Positions 32,973 through 43,932 of a stretch of DNA of 50,570 nucleotides are shown here, piece by piece. The stretch comes from Acidobacteriota bacterium (GTDB taxonomy: Bacteria; Acidobacteriota; Terriglobia; Terriglobales; Acidobacteriaceae), in NCBI GenBank assembly GCA_021803035.1, contig JAJZME010000069.1:1-50570 (forward strand). The letters are read 5' to 3'. Each line of letters starts with the position of its first letter. Position 1 is the stretch's first letter. The notes below the pieces were generated by a model, which saw only the letters and a program-made list of their open reading frames with translations, was not told where the DNA came from and searched no databases. A program made the position numbers and the translations under genes.

Positions 32973-33689
32973 ATGAATACCTTCCGGATTCTTGCGGCAT
33001 CGGCCGCCGTTGCGGCCGCGCTTTCCGCCGGCGCGCAGCAGGTCAGCCAGCCGCAGTTGAAGATTGATTCGGCCAATCGCACGCTCACCATTGCGGCCAC
33101 CGGCAGCGTCACGGCCGAGCCCAACGTCGCCATTCTGCACATCGGCTTTGAGACGCTTCCCGCCAGCGCCAAAGCCGCCTACGCCGAGGGCGCGCGCACC
33201 TCGAACGCCATTATCAATGCGCTCAAGCAGGCCGGGGTCCCGGCCGCCGCCATCCACAGCCAGATGCAGTACCTGGCGCGCGATTATTCAGAGCCGAAGT
33301 CCCACAAGTTCAAGCTCGTCCAGCAGTGGACCGTCCGCACCACGCCGGAGCGCGCCGCGGAACTGCTCGACGTGGCCGTGACCGCGGGCGCCAACTCCAG
33401 CGGCGAGATCGAATGGACGGTCAAAGACCCGCGTACCCTTGAAGACCAGGCGCTGGCCAAAGCCGCCGCTCGCGCCCGGGCGAACGCCGCCGAGCTGGCC
33501 AGGGAAATGGGTGTGCAACTGGGCGCGCTGCTCTACGTCAGCAACCAGATGTCCGCTCCCATTTATGCCCGGCCGCTGATGGCCCGCGCGTTCTCCGCAT
33601 CTGCGGGTGCAGAGCCGCCGCCCCTGGCCATCGAGCCGCAGAAAGTCACGCGCAGCGCAAGCATCTATGCGGTCTATGCCATCCAGTAG
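32973..33689 (+). CDS. SIMPL domain (DUF541) periplasmic protein
   Basis: A 238-residue exported protein. AAGGAGA lies just upstream of ATG 32973. The signal peptide MNTFRILAASAAVAAALSAGA is cleaved before QQVSQ. The SIMPL domain follows: LTIAATGSVTAEPNVAILHI, EGARTSNAIINALKQAGV, and VKDPRTLEDQALAKAAARAR. Members form oligomeric periplasmic or outer-membrane-associated assemblies; some are linked to oxidative stress defence (YggE) and some bind signalling kinases. Nothing in the neighbourhood points to a specific function. Confidence 0.87.
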   Translation: MNTFRILAASAAVAAALSAGAQQVSQPQLKIDSANRTLTIAATGSVTAEPNVAILHIGFETLPASAKAAYAEGARTSNAIINALKQAGVPAAAIHSQMQYLARDYSEPKSHKFKLVQQWTVRTTPERAAELLDVAVTAGANSSGEIEWTVKDPRTLEDQALAKAAARARANAAELAREMGVQLGALLYVSNQMSAPIYARPLMARAFSASAGAEPPPLAIEPQKVTRSASIYAVYAIQ

Positions 33690-33838
33690 CGGATTGCTGC
33701 CGGCCGTGGTCATGAAAAACGTCACTGCCTTGCAGTAAATCCAGGAATTGAATCATCCGTGCCGCCGGATCATCAGAATATAGTTCTTCAAACGGATATT
33801 GTCTGCGGCAAACGCCGCGCCGTAGCAACAGGAAATCA

Positions 33839-34654
33839 ATGTCCGGAAATCCAAAACGCCAGCCCGCGATCTATCTGCCCCACGGCGGTGGCCCATGCTT
33901 TTTTATGGACTGGACCTGGGGACCGGCGGACACATGGCACTCCACCCAGCGCTTCCTGCAGAACCTTGCCGCCACGCTCCCTGAGCCGCCCAATGCCATC
34001 GTGGTCATCAGCGGCCACTGGGAAGAGCCGGCTTTCACTGCCAGCGCCGCACCCGCGCCTCGGCTCATCTTCGATTACACAGGGTTTCCCGAGCACACCT
34101 ACCGCCTGACCTGGCCGGCGCCCGGCCACCCTGAACTCGCCGCTAGCGTGGTCCAGTTATTGCGCCAGGCCCGGCTGCCCGCGGCCACCAGCGCAACCCG
34201 CGGCTTCGATCATGGCGTGTTTGTGCCCCTCAAGGTGGCATTCCCTGCGGCCCGCATCCCGGTGGTCGCACTCTCGCTGGCGTCTTCGCTGGACCCGGAA
34301 GTACACTTGGCCGCCGGCCGCGCCCTCTGCTCCCTGCGCGACCAGGGCGTATTGATCGTGGCCAGCGGCATGAGTTTCCACAATCTGCGCGCCTACTTCC
34401 AGCCCCAGACGCTGGAGCGATCCCGCGCCTTCGACGCCTGGCTGACCCGTGCCGTGGAATTGGCCGCGCCCGAGCGCGACCAGCAACTGAAAGCGTGGCG
34501 CAGCGCGCCCTTTGCCACCTTTGCCCATCCCCGCGAAGAGCATCTGCTGCCGCTCTTTGTGGCCGCCGAAGCCGGCGGCGAAGCGCCCGGCAAGCGCATC
34601 TTCGGCGACGAGCCGATGGGTGCGGCCATCAGCGCCTACCGCTTCGATGGCTAA
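33839..34654 (+). CDS. class III (LigB/DODA-type) extradiol ring-opening dioxygenase
   Basis: A 271-residue non-haem iron dioxygenase that would cleave catechol-type rings next to the hydroxyls. AGGAAA precedes the ATG. Metal and catalytic histidines are visible: HGGGP (His15), VVISGHWEEP, and GFDHGVFVPLKVAFP. Other DODA/YgiD motifs are PAPGHPELA and SGMSFHNLR. The E. coli homologue YgiD has DOPA dioxygenase activity; the natural substrate here is unknown. larE starts 68 bases downstream, so the gene may be co-transcribed with the lar genes. Confidence 0.88.
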   Translation: MSGNPKRQPAIYLPHGGGPCFFMDWTWGPADTWHSTQRFLQNLAATLPEPPNAIVVISGHWEEPAFTASAAPAPRLIFDYTGFPEHTYRLTWPAPGHPELAASVVQLLRQARLPAATSATRGFDHGVFVPLKVAFPAARIPVVALSLASSLDPEVHLAAGRALCSLRDQGVLIVASGMSFHNLRAYFQPQTLERSRAFDAWLTRAVELAAPERDQQLKAWRSAPFATFAHPREEHLLPLFVAAEAGGEAPGKRIFGDEPMGAAISAYRFDG

Positions 34655-34722
34655 CCTGCCCGCTGCCAAAGGCTGCGCCCCCGGCTCGAAGGCAAAATCG
34701 CGCAGAGCTTATAATCGACTGC

Positions 34723-35625
34723 ATGGCGGCAAGTACACACATCACGTCGCCGGGCGCCAAAAGCGTGCCGGACGAAACCCTGTCTGTCGGCGGCGAAACC
34801 GCTGCCAAGCTGCGCGTTCTGGAAGAGCGGCTTGCGCATCTGGACAGCCTCATGGTGGCTTACTCAGGCGGCGTGGACTCGGCATTTCTGGCGGCTACGG
34901 CGCATCGCGTGCTTGGCGCCCGCATGTTGGCCGTGCTGGCCGACTCGCCCAGCCTGGCGCGCCGCGACATGGAGCAGGCCTGCGACTTTGCCCGCTCGCT
35001 CAATATGCCCCTGCGCGTGGTCCAGACTGAAGAACTCGACCGGCCCGAGTACGCGCGCAACGACGCCAACCGCTGCTTCCATTGCAAGGACGAGCTCTTC
35101 GGCGTGATGGAATCGCTGGGCGCGCAGCTCGGCTTCTCCGCCATTGCCTACGGCATGAATGCCGACGATACCCGCGACTTCCGCCCCGGTCAGCGCGCCG
35201 CCAAAGAACATGCCGTCCTGGCGCCCCTGGCTGACGCCGGCCTGACAAAGTTGGACATTCGCGCGCTCGCCCAGGCAGCCGGTTACCCGCTGTGGGACCG
35301 CCCGGCGGCGCCGTGCCTTTCCTCGCGCGTGGAATACGGCCGCACGGTGACCCGCGAAGTGCTTGAACAGGTGGAAAAGGCCGAAGATAGCCTGCGCCGG
35401 CTTGGCTTTCGCGAGCTGCGCGTGCGCCACCACGGCGAGCTGGCACGCGTTGAGATTGCGCGCGCCGAGCTGCCCCGGGCACTCTCCATGGAGATGCTCG
35501 ACGCCATCGAGACCGCCCTGCGCCAGGCTGGTTTTCAATATGTCACGCTCGATTGCGCCGGCTTCCGCTCCGGTTCGCTGAATGCCATTCTGCCCGCCGA
35601 CGTCCTGACCCGCCGTGGCGCATAA
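34723..35625 (+). CDS. larE: LarE, pyridinium-3,5-bisthiocarboxylate mononucleotide sulfur transferase
   Basis: A 300-residue PP-loop ATPase of nickel-pincer nucleotide (NPN) synthesis, which adds sulfur to the dicarboxylated pyridinium nucleotide. The adenylation loop is VAYSGGVDSAFLAATA; RCFHCKDELF, ADDTRDFRPGQRAA and APCLSSRVEYGRTV follow. Cys198 in PCLSSR is at the place of the sacrificial cysteine in the Lactobacillus enzyme (inference from the motif), so the protein may be single-turnover. ATG 34723 is chosen; a longer frame to 34495 overlaps the dioxygenase and is rejected. larC follows after 201 bases. Confidence 0.9.
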   Translation: MAASTHITSPGAKSVPDETLSVGGETAAKLRVLEERLAHLDSLMVAYSGGVDSAFLAATAHRVLGARMLAVLADSPSLARRDMEQACDFARSLNMPLRVVQTEELDRPEYARNDANRCFHCKDELFGVMESLGAQLGFSAIAYGMNADDTRDFRPGQRAAKEHAVLAPLADAGLTKLDIRALAQAAGYPLWDRPAAPCLSSRVEYGRTVTREVLEQVEKAEDSLRRLGFRELRVRHHGELARVEIARAELPRALSMEMLDAIETALRQAGFQYVTLDCAGFRSGSLNAILPADVLTRRGA

Positions 35626-35655
35626 CAGCCCGTGGAGGAAGCCTTATTTTGAAAG

Positions 35656-35709
35656 GGCACGTCTTTAGTCGTGCCGTAAGTGACTCAAAATGAGCGCGGC
35701 TTCAGCCGC
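35656..35709. repeat. two short palindromic (REP-like) hairpins
   Basis: GGCACG (35656-35661) pairs perfectly with CGTGCC (35670-35675) around an 8-base loop. GCGGC-TTCA-GCCGC forms a second hairpin at 35696-35709. They lie in the 200-base gap between larE and larC. The CTTCAGC loop core recurs in the hairpin at 49148-49167, so these look like members of a dispersed repeat. No T-tract follows, so they are not classical terminators. Confidence 0.45.
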
Positions 35710-35826
35710 TGAGGGCTTGCACTCTTGAAGCGTCGGCCTTGCCACAGGCGCATAAAATCTCCTCGCAGCGGCAGCTTGCGGCCGGGGGTGGAAGTGAAAT
35801 CGCCGCGTCCGGCAATTTAAAATCAC

Positions 35827-37182
35827 ATGACGATGCGTATTGGTTATCTGGAGTGCTTTTCCGGCATCAGCGGTGACATGTTGCTCGGCGCGCTGGTCGA
35901 TGCGGGCGTGCCCTTCGCTCTACTTGAGGAAACGGCCGCCGCGCTCAACGTGGGCGCGCGCCTGACGATGCGCAAAGTGATGCGCGGCGGACTCAGCGCC
36001 ACCAAGATCGACGTGCTTACCTCCGATCAGGCCGAGGCCGCGCACGACCACTCCCATGAAGGCGGCTCGGAACACAGCCACAGCCACGATCGCGAGCACA
36101 ATCACGAACACCATACACATAGCGAAGCGGCCCACCAAGCGCACCTGCACGAGCATTCCGAGCCGCACACTCACGCGTCGCATCGCTCGCTCTCGTCGAT
36201 TCTCAGCATCATTCGCTCCGCGCCGCTCGCCGGGCCGGTAAAAGACCGTGCCAGCCGCGCCTTTCAGTTACTGGGCGAAGCCGAAGCCGCCATCCACGCC
36301 ATTCCCGTCGAGCAGGTGCATTTCCATGAGGTAGGCGCAGTCGACACCATCGCCGATATCGTGTGCGCCGCCGCCGGATGCCATGCGCTGGGCGTCGAGA
36401 GCTGGCTTGCTTCGCCGCTCAATGTGGGCAGCGGCACGGTGGTCTGCGCGCACGGCACGCTTCCCGTGCCCGCGCCGGCAACCCTCGCCCTGCTGGGCGA
36501 TGCGCCCGTCTATTCGGCCGGCGAGCCCATGGAGCGCGTTACGCCCACCGGCGCGGCGCTGCTGCGCATGCTGGATGTCCATTACGGCCCGCTGCCGTCG
36601 ATGCGCGTCGAAGCCAGCGGCTACGGCGCCGGTGGCCGCGACACGCCCGGCCAACCGAATCTGGTGCGTGTTCTCGTCGGGGAGGCTGCGGAAGCGATCG
36701 GCGATTCCGCCCCAACCGAGCCCATCGCGGTCATCGAAACCACCATCGACGACGCCAGCCCGCAGTTACTTGGCTACGTGAGCGACCTGCTGCTCGCCGC
36801 CGGTGCATGGGATGTCTACCGCCAGGCCGTGCAGATGAAGAAGGGACGCACCGGCGTGCAGATGACCGTGCTCTGCCGGCCCGATCTGGTGCCCGTCCTG
36901 CGCGATCTGCTCTTTCGTGAGACCACCACCATCGGCCTGCGCTGGCGGCTTGAAACCAAGCTGGCCCTGCCGCGCGAGTTTGCCGAAGTGGAAACCGTCT
37001 GGGGCAAGGTGAGGATCAAGATCGCGCGCCTGTCCTCGGGTGCCATCGCCAACGCCGCCCCTGAATACGAGGATTGCCGCGCGCTCGCCGAGCAGTACGC
37101 GGTTCCCCTCAAACAGGTGATGCAGGAGGCGATGCGGATTTATCTCAACTTGCAGGCCGGAGCGGCGGAGGTGCGCGCATGA
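35827..37182 (+). CDS. larC: LarC, nickel-inserting NPN chelatase
   Basis: A 451-residue protein that inserts nickel into the NPN cofactor. The N-terminus MTMRIGYLECFSGISGDMLL is highly typical, as are VEQVHFHEVGAVDTIADIV, VGSGTVVCAHGTLPVPAPA, VERVTPTGAALL-like (MERVTPTGAALL), TTIDDASPQLLGYV and MKKGRTGVQMTVLC. Residues 73-119 form a His-rich insert with 18 His in 47 residues, probably a nickel store or chelating loop. It is a single chain, without the LarC1/LarC2 frameshift of Lactobacillus. The stop overlaps the larB start (ATGA), so the two are translationally coupled. Confidence 0.92.
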   Translation: MTMRIGYLECFSGISGDMLLGALVDAGVPFALLEETAAALNVGARLTMRKVMRGGLSATKIDVLTSDQAEAAHDHSHEGGSEHSHSHDREHNHEHHTHSEAAHQAHLHEHSEPHTHASHRSLSSILSIIRSAPLAGPVKDRASRAFQLLGEAEAAIHAIPVEQVHFHEVGAVDTIADIVCAAAGCHALGVESWLASPLNVGSGTVVCAHGTLPVPAPATLALLGDAPVYSAGEPMERVTPTGAALLRMLDVHYGPLPSMRVEASGYGAGGRDTPGQPNLVRVLVGEAAEAIGDSAPTEPIAVIETTIDDASPQLLGYVSDLLLAAGAWDVYRQAVQMKKGRTGVQMTVLCRPDLVPVLRDLLFRETTTIGLRWRLETKLALPREFAEVETVWGKVRIKIARLSSGAIANAAPEYEDCRALAEQYAVPLKQVMQEAMRIYLNLQAGAAEVRA

Positions 37183-37940
37183 ACCAGTTGCAGATTGAGG
37201 CGCTGCTCAAGGAAGTCAGCCAAGGCCGGGTCGACGTTGCCGATGCCCTCGACCGCCTGCGCGATCTGCCCTTCGAGGATCTCGGCTTTGCCAAGCTCGA
37301 TCATCATCGTGCCTTGCGCACCGGCATGCCGGAGGTGATCTTCGCTTCAGGCAAAACCACGTGGCAGGTGGCCGAAATCTTTGCCCGCATGGCGAGGGCC
37401 GGCGGCAACGTGCTCGCCACCCGTGTCTCGCCGGAGATGTTTGAGACAATTCAGGCCGCCGAGCCGCGGGACCGCAAGGTGCGCGCCGAGTACCACGAAA
37501 CCGCACGCGCCATCACGCTTGCGCAGGCGCCCACCGTTCCGGGCAAGGGAACCATCGGCGTGGTTTGCGCCGGTACCAGCGATCTGCCCGTGGCCGAAGA
37601 AGCCGCCGTCACCGCGCGGCTGATGGGCAACGCCGTGGAAGTCATCGCCGATGTGGGCGTCGCCGGCATTCATCGCCTGCTGGCGCGCAAGGATTCGCTG
37701 CAATCGGCGCGCGTGCTCATCGTCTGCGCCGGCATGGAGGGCGCGCTGCCCACGGTTGTGGGCGGCCTGGTCAATGCGCCGGTCATCGCCGTGCCCACCA
37801 GCGTGGGTTACGGCGCTTCGCTGGGCGGCGTGGCCGCGCTGCTCGGCATGTTGAACACCTGCACGCCCAACATCGCGGTGGTGAACATCGACAACGGCTT
37901 CGGCGCGGCCTGCATGGCCTCGCTGATCAATCACCTGTGA
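37179..37940 (+). CDS. larB: LarB, nicotinate adenine dinucleotide carboxylase/hydrolase of NPN synthesis
   Basis: A 253-residue PurE-like protein that starts NPN synthesis by carboxylating nicotinic acid adenine dinucleotide. An N-terminal helical part (MNQLQIEALLKEVSQGRVDV) is followed by the catalytic domain: GTIGVVCAGTSDLPVAEEAA, VIADVGVAGIHRLL, VCAGMEGALPTVVGGLV and PTSVGYGASLGGVAALLGML. The start at 37179 overlaps the larC stop by 4 bases. Only the synthesis genes are here; no LarA-type racemase or epimerase, the usual user of the cofactor, is in the window. Confidence 0.92.
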   Translation: MNQLQIEALLKEVSQGRVDVADALDRLRDLPFEDLGFAKLDHHRALRTGMPEVIFASGKTTWQVAEIFARMARAGGNVLATRVSPEMFETIQAAEPRDRKVRAEYHETARAITLAQAPTVPGKGTIGVVCAGTSDLPVAEEAAVTARLMGNAVEVIADVGVAGIHRLLARKDSLQSARVLIVCAGMEGALPTVVGGLVNAPVIAVPTSVGYGASLGGVAALLGMLNTCTPNIAVVNIDNGFGAACMASLINHL

Positions 37941-37995
37941 GACCCAGCGCGCCTTGCGCCGCTGCCCGGGCCGCATCAAGGAACCAGAGGACGCC

Positions 37996-38649
37996 ATGCC
38001 GCATTGCCCCGTGAAGTTTCGGTATCTACGGCACAGGCTCACCACACCCTCGCCGCGCATTCTCGACATCGGCTGCGGCAACGGCTCGCCCTCCATCACC
38101 AAACGCTGGTTCCCGGGCTGCCATTACTCCGGGGCAGACATCCAGCGCTACAACCTGAGCGACGGCGATCTGGCGGCGATGGACGACTTCTACCCCATCG
38201 GCGCCGATGGATCCGGCTATGACGCCATTCCCGCGTCGAGCTACGACCTGGTGATTCTCAATCACGTGGTGGAACACATGGCCGAGCCGGCGCCGGTTCT
38301 GGCCGCGCTCTGCGGCAAGCTCAAGCCCGGCGGCTACATCTGGATTGCGTTTCCCTCGCTGCGCAGCCTGTCGCTGCCGCACTCCAGCGACGAGACCCTG
38401 CAGTTCTGCGACGATCCCACGCACATCCATGTTCCCGAAATCCGCGAAATCGCCAACATCCTGCTGGCCGGCGGCGTCGCAATCGTGCACGCGGGCCGCT
38501 CGCGCGAAGGCTTCCTCACCACGCTTGGCGACGCGGTCAAGCTGCTCAAAAGGCTGTTAAGACGCGCTTTTACCGGCAGGTTTTCAGCGCGCGGCCTGTG
38601 GTACCTGCTGGGATTCGAGGATCACGTCCTAGGCCGCCGCCGGCCGTAG
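37996..38649 (+). CDS. class I SAM-dependent methyltransferase
   Basis: A 217-residue protein starting MPHCPVKFRYLRHRL, with AGAGG upstream of ATG 37996. Motif I is ILDIGCGNGSPSI (SAM binding), the acidic post-I residue is in YSGADIQRYNL, and SYDLVILNHVVEHM and LKPGGYIWIAFPS are the later motifs of the Methyltransf_11/23 group. The substrate is unknown. It starts 55 bases after larB in the same direction and may be part of the same transcript. Confidence 0.83.
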   Translation: MPHCPVKFRYLRHRLTTPSPRILDIGCGNGSPSITKRWFPGCHYSGADIQRYNLSDGDLAAMDDFYPIGADGSGYDAIPASSYDLVILNHVVEHMAEPAPVLAALCGKLKPGGYIWIAFPSLRSLSLPHSSDETLQFCDDPTHIHVPEIREIANILLAGGVAIVHAGRSREGFLTTLGDAVKLLKRLLRRAFTGRFSARGLWYLLGFEDHVLGRRRP

Positions 38650-38705
38650 TAATCCGGCCCCAGGCACGGCGCGCAGGAGCCGCAATCGCCGCCCGCAATG
38701 GCGGC

Positions 38706-38957
38706 TCAGTTGCCGCAGCCGCAGGCGTCTCCGCCGCAGTCCATCTCCGGGCTGCAGCACCCGCCGCCCATCCCGCAGGTGCTGGGCGCGGCTGAATAGC
38801 CGTCTCCGCCTTTGGAGATAACGCCGGCGCCGCCGCTAATCAGCCGTTTCACACGGCCGCCACACTTCGGACACGATTCAACTTCCGGATCGGACATCTT
38901 CTGGCGCCGCTCAAAGCGGCCTGCGCACGACTCGCACTGATATTCGTAAGCGGGCAT
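38706..38957 (-). CDS. FmdB-family zinc ribbon protein
   Basis: An 83-residue protein. MPAYEYQCESCAGRFERRQ and ESCPKCGGRVKRLISGG give the two CxxC knuckles of an FmdB-type zinc ribbon; the C-terminal tail is rich in Gly and Cys (GGGCCSPEMDCGGDACGCGN). GAGGAG precedes the ATG on the minus strand. FmdB was proposed as a regulator of formamidase genes, but the family is generally uncharacterised. The Cys-rich tail is longer than usual and could bind additional metal. Confidence 0.87.
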   Translation of the reverse strand: MPAYEYQCESCAGRFERRQKMSDPEVESCPKCGGRVKRLISGGAGVISKGGDGYSAAPSTCGMGGGCCSPEMDCGGDACGCGN

Positions 38958-39077
38958 TCAAATAACTCCTCGCTATATTGGATGATGGAATCCATTATAC
39001 GGAAGCGAAGACTCGGCGCTTGCGGAACCGCACGCACTCCTCTGATTGCCCTTCGGAAAGCAAATCCCCACCACGCA

Positions 39078-39105
39078 CGAAGGCCGCCCTTGCGGACGGC
39101 CTTCG
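39078..39105. terminator. strong hairpin between the radical SAM and FmdB genes
   Basis: CGAAGGCCG (39078-39086) pairs perfectly with CGGCCTTCG (39097-39105) around a 10-base loop. It lies 26 bases after the stop of the radical SAM gene (minus strand). No run of T follows on that side, so it may act as an RNA-stabilising or partial terminator structure rather than a full intrinsic terminator. Confidence 0.5.
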
Positions 39106-39130
39106 TAGAGCGAACCAAGGCAGGGGGAGC

Positions 39131-41245
<2,115 letters not shown>

Positions 41246-41506
41246 GAACTCAATCTCCTCAAACTGTGGAGTAGCCGAGGTCGGCATTCGCTCGCCCGGC
41301 CCAAACCTCGCTGCTCCCGGCAGGAGCAGGGGAAAATCACCCTTAGCGTAGCCCGCCGGGGCGGTCAACCCAAGCCACGCGCAGCGAGTGGCGCAATGGC
41401 CACGCGAATGGCGATTTAGAGATGGCGAACGGGCGCAGCGGAAAGCGAGCGTTCAGCCCGGCGAGGCGTGGAAATTCAAGCAGTTGCAGGGGCAGCGGCG
41501 GCGCGC

Positions 41507-42442
41507 CTAGGGCGCGTTGCTGGTAACGGCCACCCGGTTGATAATGCGCTGAACGAGAACCACGCGCACATGGATATGCCGGGCCACGTCAGGCAGAAAT
41601 TCGGTAATGAAGTTGCCAATAGGCGCCGTGGCCAGGCCGGTGGCATAGCGCTCGGCGGTAGCGCCCAGGTTGGTTCGCTGACCCGGAACATAGAGATCGC
41701 TGATCTCGCCGTCAATCGCGAAGCCCACCAGATCGGCGTAGTTCACCATCATCCGCCCGTTGTCGCCCTGGGTCCAGACCACCTGGTCAATGGCGTGGAA
41801 GACACGGCGTTTGATGCTGGCCTTCGGCATGCGGTGGTAGTGCGGATCCTGGTGGAAGATGGCGGGAATCACGAAGGTGCCGAAGAACTCGCCAGTCGCA
41901 TCCTGGCCAAGGCTGACCTCCGAGTTACGGCCTACACCCAGAAATCCCGGACCGTATGGAGTATGGGAATTGGAGGCCACCGAGATGCCGGCCTCGCCCA
42001 CGATGGTGAGAAGGTTGAAGGGATCGGTCACATTGCGGACGGCCAGCCAGGCTTTTTCCTTTGCCGTCAGCGGTTTCACCTGCGGCCCGTTAAGAAAGCG
42101 GGCATACCAGTTGATGACCGGGATATAAGGCGGGCAGGACACAGGCTTGAAGGCCGGCAGCTTGCCTGCCCCTGCCCCTTCGCTAAACCCGGCCGCCGCA
42201 ATCGCACTGGCCGCTCCCCTCGCCGCCGCTGCGGCCCCGGCGTTCCGCAACTGACAGGGCCCCAATGACGCTGCGGCGGGTGAAGGCGCTGCGGCGGATT
42301 TCGATTGATTCCCCGCCCGGGGCGTTTCCGGCGCCTGCGCCGCTTGCGGCGAGCGTGGCGTCTGCCCCGCGCACAACGCGCCGGCAAATAGAAATAGCGC
42401 AGAAAAAAACACTCCGAACCGGCCGCAACCAGCCAAATGCAT
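41507..42442 (-). CDS. exported protein of unknown function
   Basis: A 311-residue protein with signal peptide MHLAGCGRFGVFFSALFLFA, cleaved near LCAGQ. A Pro/Ala-rich stretch (25-110) leads to a conserved-looking domain: PVINWYARFLNGPQVKPLTA, PFNLLTIVGEAGISVASNSH, YGPGFLGVGRNSEV, FVIPAIFHQDPHYHRMP, and NFITEFLPDVARHIHVRVV. I have seen similar proteins annotated as hypothetical in Acidobacteriota. The HQDPHYHRM motif could bind metal. Start uncertain: an in-frame ATG at 42505 would add 21 residues before the signal peptide, and neither start has a good ribosome site. Confidence 0.65.
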   Translation of the reverse strand: MHLAGCGRFGVFFSALFLFAGALCAGQTPRSPQAAQAPETPRAGNQSKSAAAPSPAAASLGPCQLRNAGAAAAARGAASAIAAAGFSEGAGAGKLPAFKPVSCPPYIPVINWYARFLNGPQVKPLTAKEKAWLAVRNVTDPFNLLTIVGEAGISVASNSHTPYGPGFLGVGRNSEVSLGQDATGEFFGTFVIPAIFHQDPHYHRMPKASIKRRVFHAIDQVVWTQGDNGRMMVNYADLVGFAIDGEISDLYVPGQRTNLGATAERYATGLATAPIGNFITEFLPDVARHIHVRVVLVQRIINRVAVTSNAP

Positions 42443-42727
42443 CCAGCGCGAACCCGAGCGATCAATCTGCGCTGCGTCCGGGATTCCTTTGCGCCTGCGC
42501 CTCATCCAACGGATTACCAAATGCCTTATCCTCGCAGGGTCTGACGCGTTCTTCCGGAAAAAGGTCACTTCCCCGGTGATGCTCGAACGGCCGGACAGCC
42601 GGTAACGAGAATCGCCTGTTGACCATTGCGGCACGCCTTGGCGCTCCAGCCGTTGACGGCCCGGCGTGGGGACCGCAGACTGAGGAAGGGGCAATCGGTT
42701 GAAGTTTTCTCCAAGAGGTTTACTGCA

Positions 42728-42964
42728 ATGAGCAACTATCGTGCCCCAGGTCCCGATCCCGGCAATGTCGGCCGTCGCATTGAAGAGGCCATCGATCGGA
42801 TTGAGACCGAGTTGCGCCAAGCAATTGAATATGTAAACGACGCCATCGTGCCCCAGGTTCGCAAGGAGTCCATCCAGGCCATGCGCAAAATGGCAGACAC
42901 GCTGCAAAACCTGGCCGACCGCATCGAGCAGGCGCCGTCGAAGCCCAAGGATCCGCACTCTTGA
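42728..42964 (+). CDS. small helical protein, unrecognised
   Basis: A 78-residue protein starting MSNYRAPGPDPGNVGRRIEE, with AGAGG about 11 bases upstream. After a Pro-rich start it is one long amphipathic helix with heptad-like spacing (IEEAIDRIETELRQAIEYVN and MRKMADTLQNLADRIEQ), probably coiled-coil and cytoplasmic. The stop overlaps the TTG start of the RlpA-like gene, so the two are translationally coupled. That suggests a cell-envelope role but no family is recognised. Confidence 0.65.
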   Translation: MSNYRAPGPDPGNVGRRIEEAIDRIETELRQAIEYVNDAIVPQVRKESIQAMRKMADTLQNLADRIEQAPSKPKDPHS

Positions 42965-43716
42965 GTACTGGATTTCGCACCCTGCGATGGAAAAGATTCG
43001 TGGCCCTGGGGGGCCTGCTGCTGGCGCTGATGGCCGTGAGCGGCTGCAGGCGCCGCGTGGCCTATCAGCCTCCGCCCACGGCGCTGCCGCCTCCGCCGCG
43101 CATTTCCGTTACGCCTGTGCCGCGGCGCGGCGTGAGCGAAGCCGATCTGAGGTATGTGGCCACTCACAGACCCATTTTCACCGAGGTCGGCCTTGCGTCC
43201 TGGTACCAATCGCCCTACCGAGGACGCCGGGCGGCCAATGGCCAGGTCTTCAGAAACAGCGCCATGACCGCCGCTAACCGCACCTTGCCGATGGGCTCGC
43301 TGGTAGTGGTCACGAACCTGACCACGGGGCAATCGGCAGCCGTAAGCATTAACGACAGGGGACCGTTTGTAAAGGGCCGGATCGTGGACCTGAGCGAGGC
43401 CGCAGCCAAGGCCGTGGGCATTTACCGCATCGGCGTGGCGCGCGTGGAGTTGGCTGTCTATAAAGCGCCGGAGCCTATCTGGTCCGGCGGCCTCTGGTGC
43501 GTGCAGATCGGGGCCTTCCGGAGCCGGGGCTTGGCGAACAAATATAAGAGGTGGCTGCTGCGCCGGTATCCTCGCTCCGACGTCATCGAGTTTCCCGGCG
43601 AGCGCAGCTATTGGGTGCGCATCTCGCCCGAGGGCGACAACCGCACCATGGCGGAATATCTCGCCCGGCACCTGCATCCCCCGCAAGGCCATGCCTTCCT
43701 GACCCGCCTGGATTGA
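42961..43716 (+). CDS. rlpA: RlpA-like septal ring lipoprotein with SPOR domain
   Basis: A 251-residue lipoprotein starting at TTG 42961, overlapping the previous stop by 4 bases. The lipobox is MAVSGC, with the Cys about 28 residues in. The double-psi beta-barrel domain has EVGLASWYQSPYRGRRAANG, MTAANRTLPMGSLVVV and INDRGPFVKGRIVDLS. The C-terminal SPOR domain (WCVQIGAFRSRGLANKYKRW to YWVRISPEGD) binds denuded septal glycan. RlpA proteins are lytic transglycosylases or septum-associated proteins; whether this one is catalytic cannot be judged. Confidence 0.9.
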   Translation: MSTGFRTLRWKRFVALGGLLLALMAVSGCRRRVAYQPPPTALPPPPRISVTPVPRRGVSEADLRYVATHRPIFTEVGLASWYQSPYRGRRAANGQVFRNSAMTAANRTLPMGSLVVVTNLTTGQSAAVSINDRGPFVKGRIVDLSEAAAKAVGIYRIGVARVELAVYKAPEPIWSGGLWCVQIGAFRSRGLANKYKRWLLRRYPRSDVIEFPGERSYWVRISPEGDNRTMAEYLARHLHPPQGHAFLTRLD

Positions 43717-43746
43717 TGCCCGCCCCCATGCCGCGCCTGCGGGCGT

Positions 43747-43932
43747 CTATCGCCAGAGATAGCCGCGGCCGCCGTGCACAAAGACAAGCAGCCGCAGGAA
43801 CAGAAGCAACAGGACCATGGCCACGAAGGCGACAATGAGCGCCACCTGATTCGTCTGCCGTGTTTTGCGCTTCTTTGACTTCGCCAAGACCGCCTCTACG
43901 CCGTCGCTCTGCGGGTGGGCTTCGACCCCCAT
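43747..43932 (-). CDS. possible small single-pass membrane protein
   Basis: A 61-residue frame whose 5' end overlaps the 3' end of the transporter gene in another frame. It reads a basic AKSKKRKTRQTNQ stretch, then a hydrophobic VALIVAFVAMVLLLLFLRLL helix and a short tail. Positive-inside logic fits an N-in membrane anchor. The true start may be a TTG before AKSKKRK. No family is recognised; translation after the transporter by coupling is plausible. Confidence 0.4.
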   Translation of the reverse strand: MGVEAHPQSDGVEAVLAKSKKRKTRQTNQVALIVAFVAMVLLLLFLRLLVFVHGGRGYLWR

